Source: Candidatus Methylomirabilis sp. (GTDB taxonomy: Bacteria > Methylomirabilota > Methylomirabilia > Methylomirabilales > Methylomirabilaceae). Taken from it: a stretch of 56,690 nt of DNA. Location of the stretch: the NCBI GenBank assembly GCA_002634395.1, contig NSJM01000008.1, forward strand, positions 1-56,690. The letters are read 5' to 3'. The notes beneath the pieces were generated by a model. That model saw only the letters and a list, made by a program, of their open reading frames with translations. It was not told the origin of the DNA and made no database searches. Both the position numbers and the translations under genes were made by a program. Shown here one piece after another: positions 37,478-46,465 of this stretch. The first letter of the stretch is position 1; every line of letters begins with the position of its first letter.

Positions 37478-38779
37478 CTACCCTCCCGGCCTCGTGGCGT
37501 AAACGCGGACAAGCAGTTCCGCCAAGTGCCGCACCTCGACGTCGAGTTGCTTCTCGCGGATGCCTGCCTGCAGGTAGAGCTGGCACCCTGGGTTCGCTGT
37601 CACAATAACCCTGGCGCCACTTGCTGTCGCATGGTCGATCTTTTCCTGCCGCAAGCGGCGCGACAGCTCCGGGTGCAAGAGATTATAGATGCCTGCGCTG
37701 CCGCAGCAGCGTTCCGCGTCAGGCATCTCTTTGAACTCCAGGCCCGGGATCGCCTTCAGAAGCTGTCGGGGCGCGCTTCTTATCCGCTGTCCATGCGCGA
37801 GGTGGCACGGATCCTGATAGGTCACCGTCTCCTTCAGTGCGGCAGACTGTGGAGGAGCAGTGAGAGGGGCAAGAAATTCCGTCAAATCGTTGACCTGGGC
37901 ATGGAATCGATTCGCACATCCCTCCTCGGCCGTGCCACGCAGCAGTTCCTGGTAGGTCTTCAAGGCCGCCCCGCACCCTGCGGCATTCACGATGATCGCA
38001 TCGTATCCGGTACTATCAAAGGCCGCAAGATTTTTCCTTGCCAGCGCCTGCGCGTCTGCCCGCAGCCCGTTGTGAAGATGGAGTGCGCCGCAGCAGGTCT
38101 GACCTTCCGGCACCACCACCTCGTAACCGTAAGCCCTCAGGACAGCCACAGTGGCCTGCTGGACATTCGGCAGGAGCACGGGGGCAACGCATCCCCAGAA
38201 CAGAGCAACCCTACCGCGCCGCGCGCCCACAGAGGCAGTAGCAGCCACATCGCCCGGGCCGAACGGCGGCGCCGAAAGGTCCGGCAGGAGTTGCAACGCC
38301 TCTCGCAGCCGCCCGGAGACGACACGTTTGGCGAGCGCAAACAGTCCGAGGCGCTCCATCCGACGCAGCAGCACCCCGAGGAGTCTCAGACGAGCCTGAT
38401 GCGGCAAGAGATGCCGAAAGGCCAGATTACGCACGAACCTGGTCATAAGAGGCAGCCTCCGGTTCTGCTCGATGACCGCCTTGGCCGCATCGACCAACGA
38501 TCCGAACGGGACTCCGGTCGGACAGACCGTTTCACAGGCGCGGCAACCCAGGCATTGAGACATGTGCCTGGCGAAGAGGCCATCGGGCTCAAGTCGTCCT
38601 TCCTGTACCAATTTCATCAGGTGGATCCGACCGCGCGGCGAGTCCATTTCGACCCCAAGCTCGCGATACGTCGGGCAGCTTGCAAGACACATCCCGCACT
38701 GGACGCAGGCATTAAGTTTATCGCGGTCCAGTAGCCGGATTCCCGCCATCGGCCCTTTCTCTGTGACGGTTGCGCTCAC
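37478..38779 (-). CDS. glcF: Glycolate oxidase iron-sulfur subunit
   Basis: Electron-transfer subunit of the membrane-associated glycolate oxidase. 433 aa from a GTG at 38779 overlapping the glcE stop (GTGA); an ATG at 38749 is the alternative. Two 4Fe-4S motifs lie near the N terminus, CVQCGMCLASCPTY and CLGCRACETVCPTG, followed by two cysteine-rich CCG domains (QTCCGALHLHNG and AERCCGSAGIYNL). The gene is third in glcD-glcE-glcF. The frame stays open far upstream, overlapping glcE, but that part is not a family match. Confidence 0.93.
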   Translation of the reverse strand: MSATVTEKGPMAGIRLLDRDKLNACVQCGMCLASCPTYRELGVEMDSPRGRIHLMKLVQEGRLEPDGLFARHMSQCLGCRACETVCPTGVPFGSLVDAAKAVIEQNRRLPLMTRFVRNLAFRHLLPHQARLRLLGVLLRRMERLGLFALAKRVVSGRLREALQLLPDLSAPPFGPGDVAATASVGARRGRVALFWGCVAPVLLPNVQQATVAVLRAYGYEVVVPEGQTCCGALHLHNGLRADAQALARKNLAAFDSTGYDAIIVNAAGCGAALKTYQELLRGTAEEGCANRFHAQVNDLTEFLAPLTAPPQSAALKETVTYQDPCHLAHGQRIRSAPRQLLKAIPGLEFKEMPDAERCCGSAGIYNLLHPELSRRLRQEKIDHATASGARVIVTANPGCQLYLQAGIREKQLDVEVRHLAELLVRVYATRPGG

Positions 38780-40044
38780 GGCAGCATCACGCCTTTCGGA
38801 TCGAACGACCGCTCTATCGTCGTCATCGCCTCCGTAAACCGAGAGGGGATCGCCTCCCCTTCCCCAAGGGTACGACGGGCTGGTCCATAGATGCCGAGCA
38901 GTGCTCCACCGACCTCTCGCAGACATCGCAACACCGCTCGAGCCTGTGCCGGCGCCCCGCCCCCTCCTGGTTCCTGCATCGGGTCGATCCCCATGAACAG
39001 GTGCAGCACCCCGATACCGGCATGGGCAAAGCAGCAAAGATACCCCGATCCTTGGCCGCTTGATTTCGTCAGAGGCGTATCGGGCGCCCATACCGCTCGG
39101 AGCTGCCCCGGTGCAACAGCGACCTTGGCCATGGCCCAGATGGGATAGGCCGCCATCAGGCGAGGGAGCAGTCTCTGCCTAAGTTCCAAGGCTTGGGTTC
39201 CCATGTGCGAATCACTCAGTATCTCGACTACGGCTCCCCCCTGTTGCGCGCAGAGTCGCTCGATTTTGGCCCGCTGCCCGACAACTGACACCTCAACCCC
39301 GTCCAGCTCGAATAGGAGCAGACTCTCCGCAACATCTGCAGGCTGCTGCATCATACTGAGGGATGCCCATGCGTCATGATCGATCTCGAGACAGCGACTG
39401 TCCAACAGTTCCATTGCCGCCGGCGTCATCCCGCTCTTGATGACCGCCAAGGCAGTCGAGGCCCCTGCTGAGGCGCCTGGAAAGGCGCAAAGAATAATCT
39501 CGCGGTATTGTGGCTTAGGCAGCAGCCTGAGGATTGCGCTGGTCACCACCCCAAGGCGCGCGCCCGATCCGATCAGAAAGCGCGTCATGTCGTACCCGGC
39601 CACGCTCTTTTGCATGTTGGCGCCAGTGCGTATCCGCTCACCGCCTGGCAGCACGACTTCGAGCCCCATCACAAAATCCCTGGTCCCACCGTACTTCAAC
39701 TGGCGTAGTCCGGCGGCGGCACAGGCAACGTTCCCCCCGATAGTGGACGTGTGAAGGCTGGTCGGGTCCGGTGGATAGAACAACCTCTCCTTTGCTGCGG
39801 CGGTCTCTACTGCAGCCGTTATGACTCCAGCCTCTACTCGAGCCAGAAGGTTGCCTTTCTCAATCGATCGAATCCGGTTCATTCGTGACAGATCAAGCAG
39901 GATGTCCGGAGCCGCCTCCTCGTTCTGGAGAAGCTGCCCTGCCGTCATGCCACCCCGGACGGCAACTTTGGTTTTATTCGACTGGGCCGATCTCAGCAGC
40001 TCCACTATCTCGTCTGCCGTTGTGGGCTGAATAATCGTACACAT
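38776..40044 (-). CDS. glcE: Glycolate oxidase FAD-binding subunit
   Basis: Second flavin-type subunit of glycolate oxidase. 422 aa from the ATG at 40044, with AAGGTG eight bases upstream (itself a unit of the 7-base periodic tract). The FAD-binding domain shows RLFYPPDPTSLHTSTIGGNV and the LKYGGTRDFVMGLEVVLPGG stretch. The C-terminal HAGIGVLHLFMG lacks the Asp and final His of the GHAGDGNLH motif found in GlcD, as expected for GlcE. It ends with a stop overlapping glcF. Confidence 0.9.
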   Translation of the reverse strand: MCTIIQPTTADEIVELLRSAQSNKTKVAVRGGMTAGQLLQNEEAAPDILLDLSRMNRIRSIEKGNLLARVEAGVITAAVETAAAKERLFYPPDPTSLHTSTIGGNVACAAAGLRQLKYGGTRDFVMGLEVVLPGGERIRTGANMQKSVAGYDMTRFLIGSGARLGVVTSAILRLLPKPQYREIILCAFPGASAGASTALAVIKSGMTPAAMELLDSRCLEIDHDAWASLSMMQQPADVAESLLLFELDGVEVSVVGQRAKIERLCAQQGGAVVEILSDSHMGTQALELRQRLLPRLMAAYPIWAMAKVAVAPGQLRAVWAPDTPLTKSSGQGSGYLCCFAHAGIGVLHLFMGIDPMQEPGGGGAPAQARAVLRCLREVGGALLGIYGPARRTLGEGEAIPSRFTEAMTTIERSFDPKGVMLP

Positions 40045-40051
40045 CAGCGAC

Positions 40052-40100
40052 GCACCTTGCACCTTAACATCAGGGTATAGGGTCCAGGGTTTAGGGTAAG
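40052..40100. repeat. 7-base periodic tract, GCACCTT then GGGTNNA units
   Basis: Seven units in one register on the plus strand: GCACCTT twice, one irregular unit, then GGGTATA, GGGTCCA, GGGTTTA and GGGTAAG. It fills about half the 102-base gap between glcD and glcE. On the minus strand the AAGGTGC unit nearest glcE provides its ribosome binding site. Confidence 0.7.
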
Positions 40101-40146
40101 GGATGGAACTCTGTCTCAACCCTATCTCTTCCGCCTCACATCATCC

Positions 40147-41565
40147 TTACATCAATCGTTGATCCCGTTGGATTGCGTCCGCCCCGGGCTCCATAAAGAT
40201 CTTATACGGATTCATCGACATTCCGGGATTGAGAGCATCACGCACTTTCCGCATGGCAGTCACTCCCGACTCCCCGGTCTCCCATGCCAGATATTTGACC
40301 TTGGTGAGGCCAATTCCGTGCTCGCCGCTCACCGAGCCCCCCAACCGGAGCACCAGTCTGAACAGTTCAGATATTGCCGCCTCTGCCTGTCGCTTCTGTT
40401 CCGCATCATTGTCTAAAAGGAAGCTGGTATGCAGGTTGCCGTCCCCGGCATGGCCATACGATACCACTCTTAGGTGGTGTCGTTGTCCGAGTTCTTCGAT
40501 GAGCTGCAGCGCTTCCGCAAGCCTCCCTCTCGGTACGACGATATCCTCATTGACCTTAATGTCGGCCGAACGGGAGACCGAGGGGCCCAGCATACTCCGC
40601 GCCCGCCAGAGTAGCCCCGTCTCATGGACGGATCGCGCAATCTGAACTCTGCTTGCTCCCACCTTGCGACAGATTGCTTCGATCTGAGCGCTCTCCTCCT
40701 CGACTCCCTGCGGGTCTCCGTCCGTCTCGATAAGCAGGAGGGCGGCGGCCTCCCGATCGAGATCCATCTTGTATACGTCATCCACCAGCCGCATTGCGAC
40801 GCCGTCCATGAACTCAAGTTTTGCCGGAACGAGACCGGCCGAGAAGATCTCGTAAACCACTTCTCCCACCTGACCGATCGTGCGCATGGTGGCAACCACC
40901 GATCGTGTCGTTGTCGGCATCGGAAGCAGCTTTAAGTAGGCCTTGGTCACGATCCCCAGAGTACCTTCAGAACCGACCATAAGACCAATAAGCGCCGACT
41001 CGGGCCATCGCAGGAAGCCGTGAGGACCGGTGTCAACCATGCAGCCGTCCGGAAACACCACCTCGAGCCCCTGAACGAAGTCTTTAGTCACGCCATATTT
41101 TAAGCAGCGTGGACCGCCGGCGCACTCGGCGATATTACCGCCGATAGTCGAGACGCGGAAGCTGCTGGGATCCGGTGGAAAGTAGAGGGCATATGGTTCT
41201 ACGGCTGCCTGTAGATCCCCATTGACCACTCCTGGCTCAACCACGGCCGAGCGGCTATCCGGGTTAATCTCCAGGATTCGGTTCATCAGGGTGAGCGAGA
41301 GCACGATCCCGCCGGACACGGGAAGTGGTCCTCCAGTCGCACAGGTCGCTGCCCCACGAGGCACGACCGGTATCCGCTCTTGCCGCGCAGCGCGAACCAC
41401 ATCGGCCACCTGTCCGGCGGAGACGGGCTCCACCACCAGGTCGGGGAGAAAGCTCATGCGCGTCGCATCATAGGAATAGCAAGAAAGCTCCCCGGGCTCG
41501 GAGAACACCTTTCCGCCGGACACAATCCCACGAATTTTTTGCGTGAAGGACGGATTGAGCGTCAT
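40147..41565 (-). CDS. glcD: Glycolate oxidase subunit GlcD
   Basis: Catalytic FAD subunit oxidising glycolate to glyoxylate. 472 aa from the ATG at 41565; the open frame continues 61 codons upstream without family similarity. FAD-binding PCMH domain: VVPRGAATCATGGPLPVSGG, then PPDPSSFRVSTIGGNIAECA. The C-terminal oxidase domain has SYGHAGDGNLH and the GSVSGEHGIGLTKVKYL motif. D-lactate dehydrogenase is an alternative from the same family, but glcE and glcF next to it favour glycolate. No clear Shine-Dalgarno is seen. Confidence 0.92.
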   Translation of the reverse strand: MTLNPSFTQKIRGIVSGGKVFSEPGELSCYSYDATRMSFLPDLVVEPVSAGQVADVVRAARQERIPVVPRGAATCATGGPLPVSGGIVLSLTLMNRILEINPDSRSAVVEPGVVNGDLQAAVEPYALYFPPDPSSFRVSTIGGNIAECAGGPRCLKYGVTKDFVQGLEVVFPDGCMVDTGPHGFLRWPESALIGLMVGSEGTLGIVTKAYLKLLPMPTTTRSVVATMRTIGQVGEVVYEIFSAGLVPAKLEFMDGVAMRLVDDVYKMDLDREAAALLLIETDGDPQGVEEESAQIEAICRKVGASRVQIARSVHETGLLWRARSMLGPSVSRSADIKVNEDIVVPRGRLAEALQLIEELGQRHHLRVVSYGHAGDGNLHTSFLLDNDAEQKRQAEAAISELFRLVLRLGGSVSGEHGIGLTKVKYLAWETGESGVTAMRKVRDALNPGMSMNPYKIFMEPGADAIQRDQRLM

Positions 41566-41848
41566 GAACGATCGATCGGCAAACGCCGGATACCGACTCG
41601 CCACTGCCGGCAAGTCGGCAACATTACGCGAGTCGTCAAGGTTTTTGCTCAGCGATGGCGGACAAATTAAAGGGCAGTACGAACTGTTGCCAAGGTCGAA
41701 TGTAAACCGGAATAGAGCGAGGTCAGATCGCGGGAATACTGCTCTCACGCGGACAGAGTAAAGAAACCGGCGGCGGAGAACCGATCAGATGCCGGCGCTT
41801 CAGGATATTTTACTGTCCCCTTTGTAAACCGTCACTACTCAATCTCCC

Positions 41849-43072
41849 TCACTTGACCTGACTCAGACGCTCCTTCGCCCACCTTGCCTCCTGCGATTTG
41901 GGAAACTGCTTGATCAGCTTGTCGAGAACCGTTCTCGCCCTGATCTTGTCCCCCATATCGAGGGACGCAAATCCCTGTTTGAGCATGGCGCTCGCAACCT
42001 TTGCATTCTCCGGATGCTGCTTGACGAAAAATGCGAATTCCTGGATCGCCTGGTCGTAGTTCTTTTGGCTGTAATACGACTCGCCAAGCCAGTACCGGGC
42101 ATTCGGCACGAGGCTGGAATCAGGGTAGAGTTCGATATGACTTCGAAAACCCTTAATGGCTAATTCATAATTACCTTTCGCATAATCGTTCAGGGCATTC
42201 CTGTACACCTCATCAGCGCTCTCCGTCCTAGCCATCGGTTTCGCAACCGGAGCGGTGGGCGAGGAAGGCACATCTCCTTGCGCCTGGGTCTGAGCGGCCG
42301 GCTTAGGTGGAGCAGGAGGAGACGTCCTGAGCGGGGCAACTGTAGGGGATAGGGGCTGCGTCTCGACGCGAGGCGGGCTTACAGGACCGGTGATCGGCTT
42401 CCCCTTGGCAGTTTTTCTCGCTTCGACCAAGGCAAGTTGTGCGGTTGTATTGACTTGGTCAATCGCAGCATTCGTCTGTTGAGCCATTTGCTGAAGGGCG
42501 GCCGTTACTTGCTGAGTGGTCTGCTGGGAAGAAGTCGTCGCCTCCTGTGCGGCGACAACGGACTGGCTGACCTGCTTATCAAATCCGTTCAATCGCCGTC
42601 CGAGTTGATCGAGTTGACGCCCGAATTCATCAACTCGCCTATTCAGTTCCGTGACGCCATGGCCGATTTCCTCGGTTTGGCCCTGAGCCAGACGTACCCC
42701 GGTTGTCAACTCATCCAATTTCACGGTGAGAGACGCCTGAGACTGAAGGAATCCTTGCCGTTCCTGGGCTACCCTTGCCGACTGGCTCTTGAGATCCGCA
42801 TCGATCTTCACCAGCTTCTCTTCAAGAGTCGCCCGTACGCGCTCACTCTTTTCCAGGCGACCCTCGATCTTCTTGAGCCGCTCCTCAATGAACATCCTGG
42901 TCCCTTCACCGGTCCTGGCAACAACCGCCACTTCGCTCTTCATGGAGTCCACATCCCGCTGAACCATGCGCAGAGGCAGATCTCCCTCGCATCCTACAGT
43001 CAACACAGCGAAGGTCGATACAGTCGCCAATAGGGAATACCGCCTTATCCCCTTCCCTTCGACATCGGCCAT
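41849..43072 (-). CDS. cpoB: Cell division coordinator CpoB (YbgF)
   Basis: Periplasmic Tol-Pal partner that coordinates outer-membrane constriction with septal peptidoglycan synthesis. 407 aa from the ATG at 43072. An N-terminal hydrophobic segment (about 13-27) ends in TVGC; the lipobox is imperfect, so either a secreted protein or a lipoprotein. A long coiled coil, rich in Gln and Ser, runs from about 35 to 210, a Pro-rich linker to about 280, and the TPR-containing C terminus from ADEVYRNALNDYAKGNYELA follows. Last gene of the tol cluster, 13 bases after pal. Confidence 0.92.
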   Translation of the reverse strand: MADVEGKGIRRYSLLATVSTFAVLTVGCEGDLPLRMVQRDVDSMKSEVAVVARTGEGTRMFIEERLKKIEGRLEKSERVRATLEEKLVKIDADLKSQSARVAQERQGFLQSQASLTVKLDELTTGVRLAQGQTEEIGHGVTELNRRVDEFGRQLDQLGRRLNGFDKQVSQSVVAAQEATTSSQQTTQQVTAALQQMAQQTNAAIDQVNTTAQLALVEARKTAKGKPITGPVSPPRVETQPLSPTVAPLRTSPPAPPKPAAQTQAQGDVPSSPTAPVAKPMARTESADEVYRNALNDYAKGNYELAIKGFRSHIELYPDSSLVPNARYWLGESYYSQKNYDQAIQEFAFFVKQHPENAKVASAMLKQGFASLDMGDKIRARTVLDKLIKQFPKSQEARWAKERLSQVK

Positions 43073-43085
43073 ACCGCGCGTCTCG

Positions 43086-43721
43086 TTATTTCGCGCCGGC
43101 GGCAAAATGCGCCCGTCGATTCCACTGCCAAGCGGATTCATCGTGGCCTAGAGCAAATGGACGTTCCTTCCCAAAACTGATCGTACTGATTCGATTCGCC
43201 GCGATTCCGGAGGCCACCAGGTAATCGCGCGTTGCCCTGGCTCGCCGCTCGCCAAGCGCCAGGTTGTACTCACTGGAGCCGCGCTCGTCGCAGTGGCCCT
43301 CAATCGTCACCTTGGTCGCAGGGTTTTTCCTCAACCATTCAACGTTCTCAGCCAACAACTTCTTCGATTCCTCTCGAATAGCGGACTGATCGTAGTCGAA
43401 GAAGACATCTTTAAGGGCCGATATGGTGGTGATTCCCGGCTTTGCCTCCGCCTCAGCGATCTGGGTCTCCTTGACCGCACCGGTCTCCGGAGTCAGCTTG
43501 GCTTCTGACGGCTGCGCCGTAACCTCAATGGGGGACTTCTCTTCGGGAACGGCAACTCTTGGCGTCGGAGGAGGCGCCGGCATGCCGACCTCACCTTGTG
43601 GTGCCATCGGCTTCGGAACAGTCTCTACAACCTCCGGCCGTTTCGGACAACCTGTCAGAAATAACGTTACAAGAACCAGCGCAACGGTGGAACCGACCCA
43701 TGCTCGCGACATCCATCTCAT
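43086..43721 (-). CDS. pal: Peptidoglycan-associated lipoprotein Pal
   Basis: Outer-membrane lipoprotein that binds peptidoglycan. 211 aa. The signal peptide ends in a lipobox FLTGC, with the acylated Cys at 25. A Pro/Glu-rich spacer runs to about residue 95. The OmpA-like domain then shows FFDYDQSAIREESKKLL and IEGHCDERGSSEYNLALGERRA, with the Asp and Arg that bind diaminopimelate. It follows tolB by 111 bases. Confidence 0.96.
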   Translation of the reverse strand: MRWMSRAWVGSTVALVLVTLFLTGCPKRPEVVETVPKPMAPQGEVGMPAPPPTPRVAVPEEKSPIEVTAQPSEAKLTPETGAVKETQIAEAEAKPGITTISALKDVFFDYDQSAIREESKKLLAENVEWLRKNPATKVTIEGHCDERGSSEYNLALGERRARATRDYLVASGIAANRISTISFGKERPFALGHDESAWQWNRRAHFAAGAK

Positions 43722-43832
43722 CGTGAAATCCTCCTCTTGTTGTCAGCAACGATTTTCTCTACATTATTCAATCAATTACCCGGTCATACCTTCACAGTGT
43801 CTTCTGGAAGAGGCTGCCCATCCTTGTCTAGT

Positions 43833-45167
43833 CTATGGCGACCAGTCGGCGAGGTAATGTTCTTGTCCGCTCTTGGTCAATCGGCGTTGATTCGATCCAT
43901 CGGCCGCCATAATGTATAGATGTCGAGAGCCATTCCGCGTTGAGGTGAAAAGAATATGCCGACCGTCAGCCGACCACGATGGCTCTTCGTTATTGCGCGA
44001 ACTCGACGTCAACTGGACCAGTCCCGTACCGTCGGGATTGATCAGGAAGATGTCGAAGCTCCCGCGTAGTCTGCCCACAAAGGCGATTTTGTCTCCACGC
44101 GGGGACCATCGTGGCGATACGCTATAGTCTCCGACCCCGAAGGTCAGACGTCGGACATTAGTTCCTTCGATATCCATCAGGTAGATCTGAGGTGTGCCGC
44201 CCCGGTCCGAATTAAACACGATCTGCCGCCCATTAGGAGCAAAGGACGGAGAAATGTCGATATGTGGTCCCTGCGTCAGTTGACGAAGGCCGGCCCCATC
44301 CGGCCGGATAAGAAAGAGGTTTGTGCCCGTCCCATTGCTCATCGAGAAGGCGAGCCGCTCCCCATCAGGAGACCACGCCGGGGCAACGTTGAGTCCAGGA
44401 CTGGAGGAGATCTTCTGGCGTCGTCCGGTCTCCAGATCGATGACGAACAGGTCCGGATTCTGATCACGATAGGAGGTATAGGCAATCTTCTTACCATCAG
44501 GAGACCACCGCGGAGAAAGGTTGATGGAGTGATTACCGGTAATAAGAAGAGGATTATACGCGTCATAGTCCATCACGTAGATCTCTTTGGCGCCATTCAC
44601 CGAGGAGACATACGCGATCCGCGAAGAGGCGATCCCCTTTTCCCCTGTTAGCCTGAAGACAACCTCGTCAGCCAGGCGATGCACCATCGTCCGTAAGGTT
44701 CGAGGATCCCCGACATATCGCTTACCGGAAAGCATCTCACCCTTCACCACCTCAAAGAGCTGACCCTCCAAGATAAGCTCGCTACCGCGGGATGAGAGTT
44801 TTCCAACAACCACGGCTTGGACCTTCAGGGAGTTCAGTGCCGGCAATAACCCCTTCTCCTGCCCAATCTCGACCCGAGCGGCTTCGATTGGGAGGAATGA
44901 CGGATCAATCACATCGAACATCCCCGCACTCTTCAGGTCATCGGTCAGGATGGCGCCCGCCCGTGTACCAAGGTCATCTGTCGTGGGGCTGGCCTTCAGA
45001 GGCGGGAAGCCTACGACCGCGATAGCAATCTTCTGCGCCTCCTTTCGAACAATGTCTACGGTATATTTCTCCTCTGCGGAGACGACCGGCAGTGGGGGTA
45101 TCGCAACGACGCAGAGACCGAAGACAAAGAGTGCGCGACCCAATCTCATATTACGGCACAATCGCAT
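43833..45167 (-). CDS. tolB: Tol-Pal system protein TolB
   Basis: Periplasmic beta-propeller that links TolA to Pal. 444 aa. The signal peptide covers about residues 1-31 (ALFVFGLCVVAIPPLPVVSA). An alpha/beta N-terminal domain follows, then WD40-like PD40 repeats with the recurring PRWSPDGKKIAY, PAWSPDGERLAF and PSFAPNGRQIVF pattern. The start codon overlaps the tolA stop by one base. A second ATG six codons in would also give a good signal peptide. Confidence 0.96.
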   Translation of the reverse strand: MRLCRNMRLGRALFVFGLCVVAIPPLPVVSAEEKYTVDIVRKEAQKIAIAVVGFPPLKASPTTDDLGTRAGAILTDDLKSAGMFDVIDPSFLPIEAARVEIGQEKGLLPALNSLKVQAVVVGKLSSRGSELILEGQLFEVVKGEMLSGKRYVGDPRTLRTMVHRLADEVVFRLTGEKGIASSRIAYVSSVNGAKEIYVMDYDAYNPLLITGNHSINLSPRWSPDGKKIAYTSYRDQNPDLFVIDLETGRRQKISSSPGLNVAPAWSPDGERLAFSMSNGTGTNLFLIRPDGAGLRQLTQGPHIDISPSFAPNGRQIVFNSDRGGTPQIYLMDIEGTNVRRLTFGVGDYSVSPRWSPRGDKIAFVGRLRGSFDIFLINPDGTGLVQLTSSSRNNEEPSWSADGRHILFTSTRNGSRHLYIMAADGSNQRRLTKSGQEHYLADWSP

Positions 45168-46021
45168 CAGCTCTTCTCTCCCACAAATGTGAAGCGCAGT
45201 TCAAGCAAAAGCGTCTCGGCCTTAAACAGTGGAGGCAGCGGTGGTAAGGGGCTCGCAAGGGCGATGGCACGGACGGCCGTGTCGTCAAGTAGACGGTCTC
45301 CAGAAGACGACCCGACAATCAGGTCGCGAATCTGCCCCGAACGAAGGATCCTCAGAGTAAGGCTCACGCCGGCCGTCGTGCCTGGGCTCATCTTCGGCGG
45401 CGTCCAGCTACTCGTGATCTTATCCTGGATCAGGACGAAGTAATAGGCCAATGCCGGATCGGTATTTCCCACCATCACTCCGGTTTCTGTCGCCATGCTG
45501 AGCCCATGACCCGCTCCCGCCTTTGAGACATCACCGACTGGCGACGTCATAACAGGCTGGGAGATGGTAGGAACAGCCACCTGCGGAGCAACGATCCTCG
45601 GGGGACCAGGGGGTATCGCCGGTGGTGCGGCAGGTTGGCGCTCAGAGGCCCGGTGTCTGCCGGGCAAGGTCATTGCTTCGGTCTGCGTTGGGGCGGAAAA
45701 GGGCCGTCCCGCCATCCTCGACCTGGGAGGCGATGGCAGTGTAAGAACATCTCCCGGCCGAGCGGCTGCCTTCGCCGTTGCGCTTGCAACCTTCTGCCCC
45801 ATCTGCAGGGGAGGATCCGCCTTCTGCTTGCCGCCTGTCTCCTGCGAGGACACGAGCGTCACTTCGTAACTAACCGGCGCCTTAAACGGCTTGCCACCGT
45901 GAAGCCACTGTGGGGCATACACCGCCGCAAGTACCAGAAGTCCATGGAGCAAGAACGAGAGACCACACGAGGACGACGCTTCCGGTAAAGGGAGGCGCCG
46001 CTCGATAGTGTCTGCCGCCAC
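45167..46021 (-). CDS. tolA: TolA-like protein with TonB C-terminal domain
   Basis: Spans the periplasm from inner membrane to TolB and Pal, energised by TolQR. 284 aa. One N-terminal membrane anchor at about 20-41 (LSFLLHGLLVLAAVYAPQWL), a Pro-rich central stretch at about 90-160 in place of the long Ala/Lys helix of E. coli TolA, and a TonB/TolA C-terminal domain (GVSLTLRILRSGQIRDLIVG, then DDTAVRAIALASPLPPLP). By sequence it could be called TonB; the place in tolQRAB argues for TolA. Confidence 0.9.
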   Translation of the reverse strand: MAADTIERRLPLPEASSSCGLSFLLHGLLVLAAVYAPQWLHGGKPFKAPVSYEVTLVSSQETGGKQKADPPLQMGQKVASATAKAAARPGDVLTLPSPPRSRMAGRPFSAPTQTEAMTLPGRHRASERQPAAPPAIPPGPPRIVAPQVAVPTISQPVMTSPVGDVSKAGAGHGLSMATETGVMVGNTDPALAYYFVLIQDKITSSWTPPKMSPGTTAGVSLTLRILRSGQIRDLIVGSSSGDRLLDDTAVRAIALASPLPPLPPLFKAETLLLELRFTFVGEKS

Positions 46022-46022
46022 G

Positions 46023-46460
46023 CTATCGTCCCTTCGTCACAGGAGGAATCGGCTCGGTCACCATCCCCACCCGTTCAATCCCGGCCTTCTTGACCGCATC
46101 CATCACCTTCACGACCGCGCCGTAGGCTACTCCTTCATCCGCTCGAAGGAATACGGCAGCCTTTGTATTGCGCTGTCGAAGCCCGGCAAGGACTCCCTCC
46201 AGCCGGGCAAGAGTGATGATCTGATTATCCAGATAGACAACCTTTTCCTTGGTAACCGTCAGCATCAGCCGCTCCTCTGGTCCGACATTCTTGGCCTCGC
46301 TCTTCGGCACCTTGACATCAATCCCCCCGAGCATCATCGGCGCCGTAATGAGAAAGATGACGAGGAGAACCAAGACAACGTCGACAAACGGCGTGACGTT
46401 GATCTCAGAGAGCGCACTACCCCCCGGTCGCTCACCTGAACCTGTGCCCGGTGAAACCAT
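46023..46460 (-). CDS. tolR: Tol-Pal system protein TolR (ExbD family)
   Basis: Inner-membrane partner of TolQ in the proton-driven motor. 145 aa from the ATG at 46460, five bases after the tolQ stop; the frame is open 82 codons further into tolQ but that part has no similarity. After SEINVTPFVDVVLVLLVIFLI, with the essential Asp of the membrane helix, comes a periplasmic ExbD domain ending in GIERVGMVTEP. The stop is one base from the tolA start. Confidence 0.95.
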   Translation of the reverse strand: MVSPGTGSGERPGGSALSEINVTPFVDVVLVLLVIFLITAPMMLGGIDVKVPKSEAKNVGPEERLMLTVTKEKVVYLDNQIITLARLEGVLAGLRQRNTKAAVFLRADEGVAYGAVVKVMDAVKKAGIERVGMVTEPIPPVTKGR

Positions 46461-46465
46461 CGCTG

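Noticed and set aside
38780-39091. Upstream extension of glcF by about 100 codons
   Set aside because: It overlaps glcE coding sequence and does not resemble any oxidase subunit. The GTGA overlap start explains the gene.
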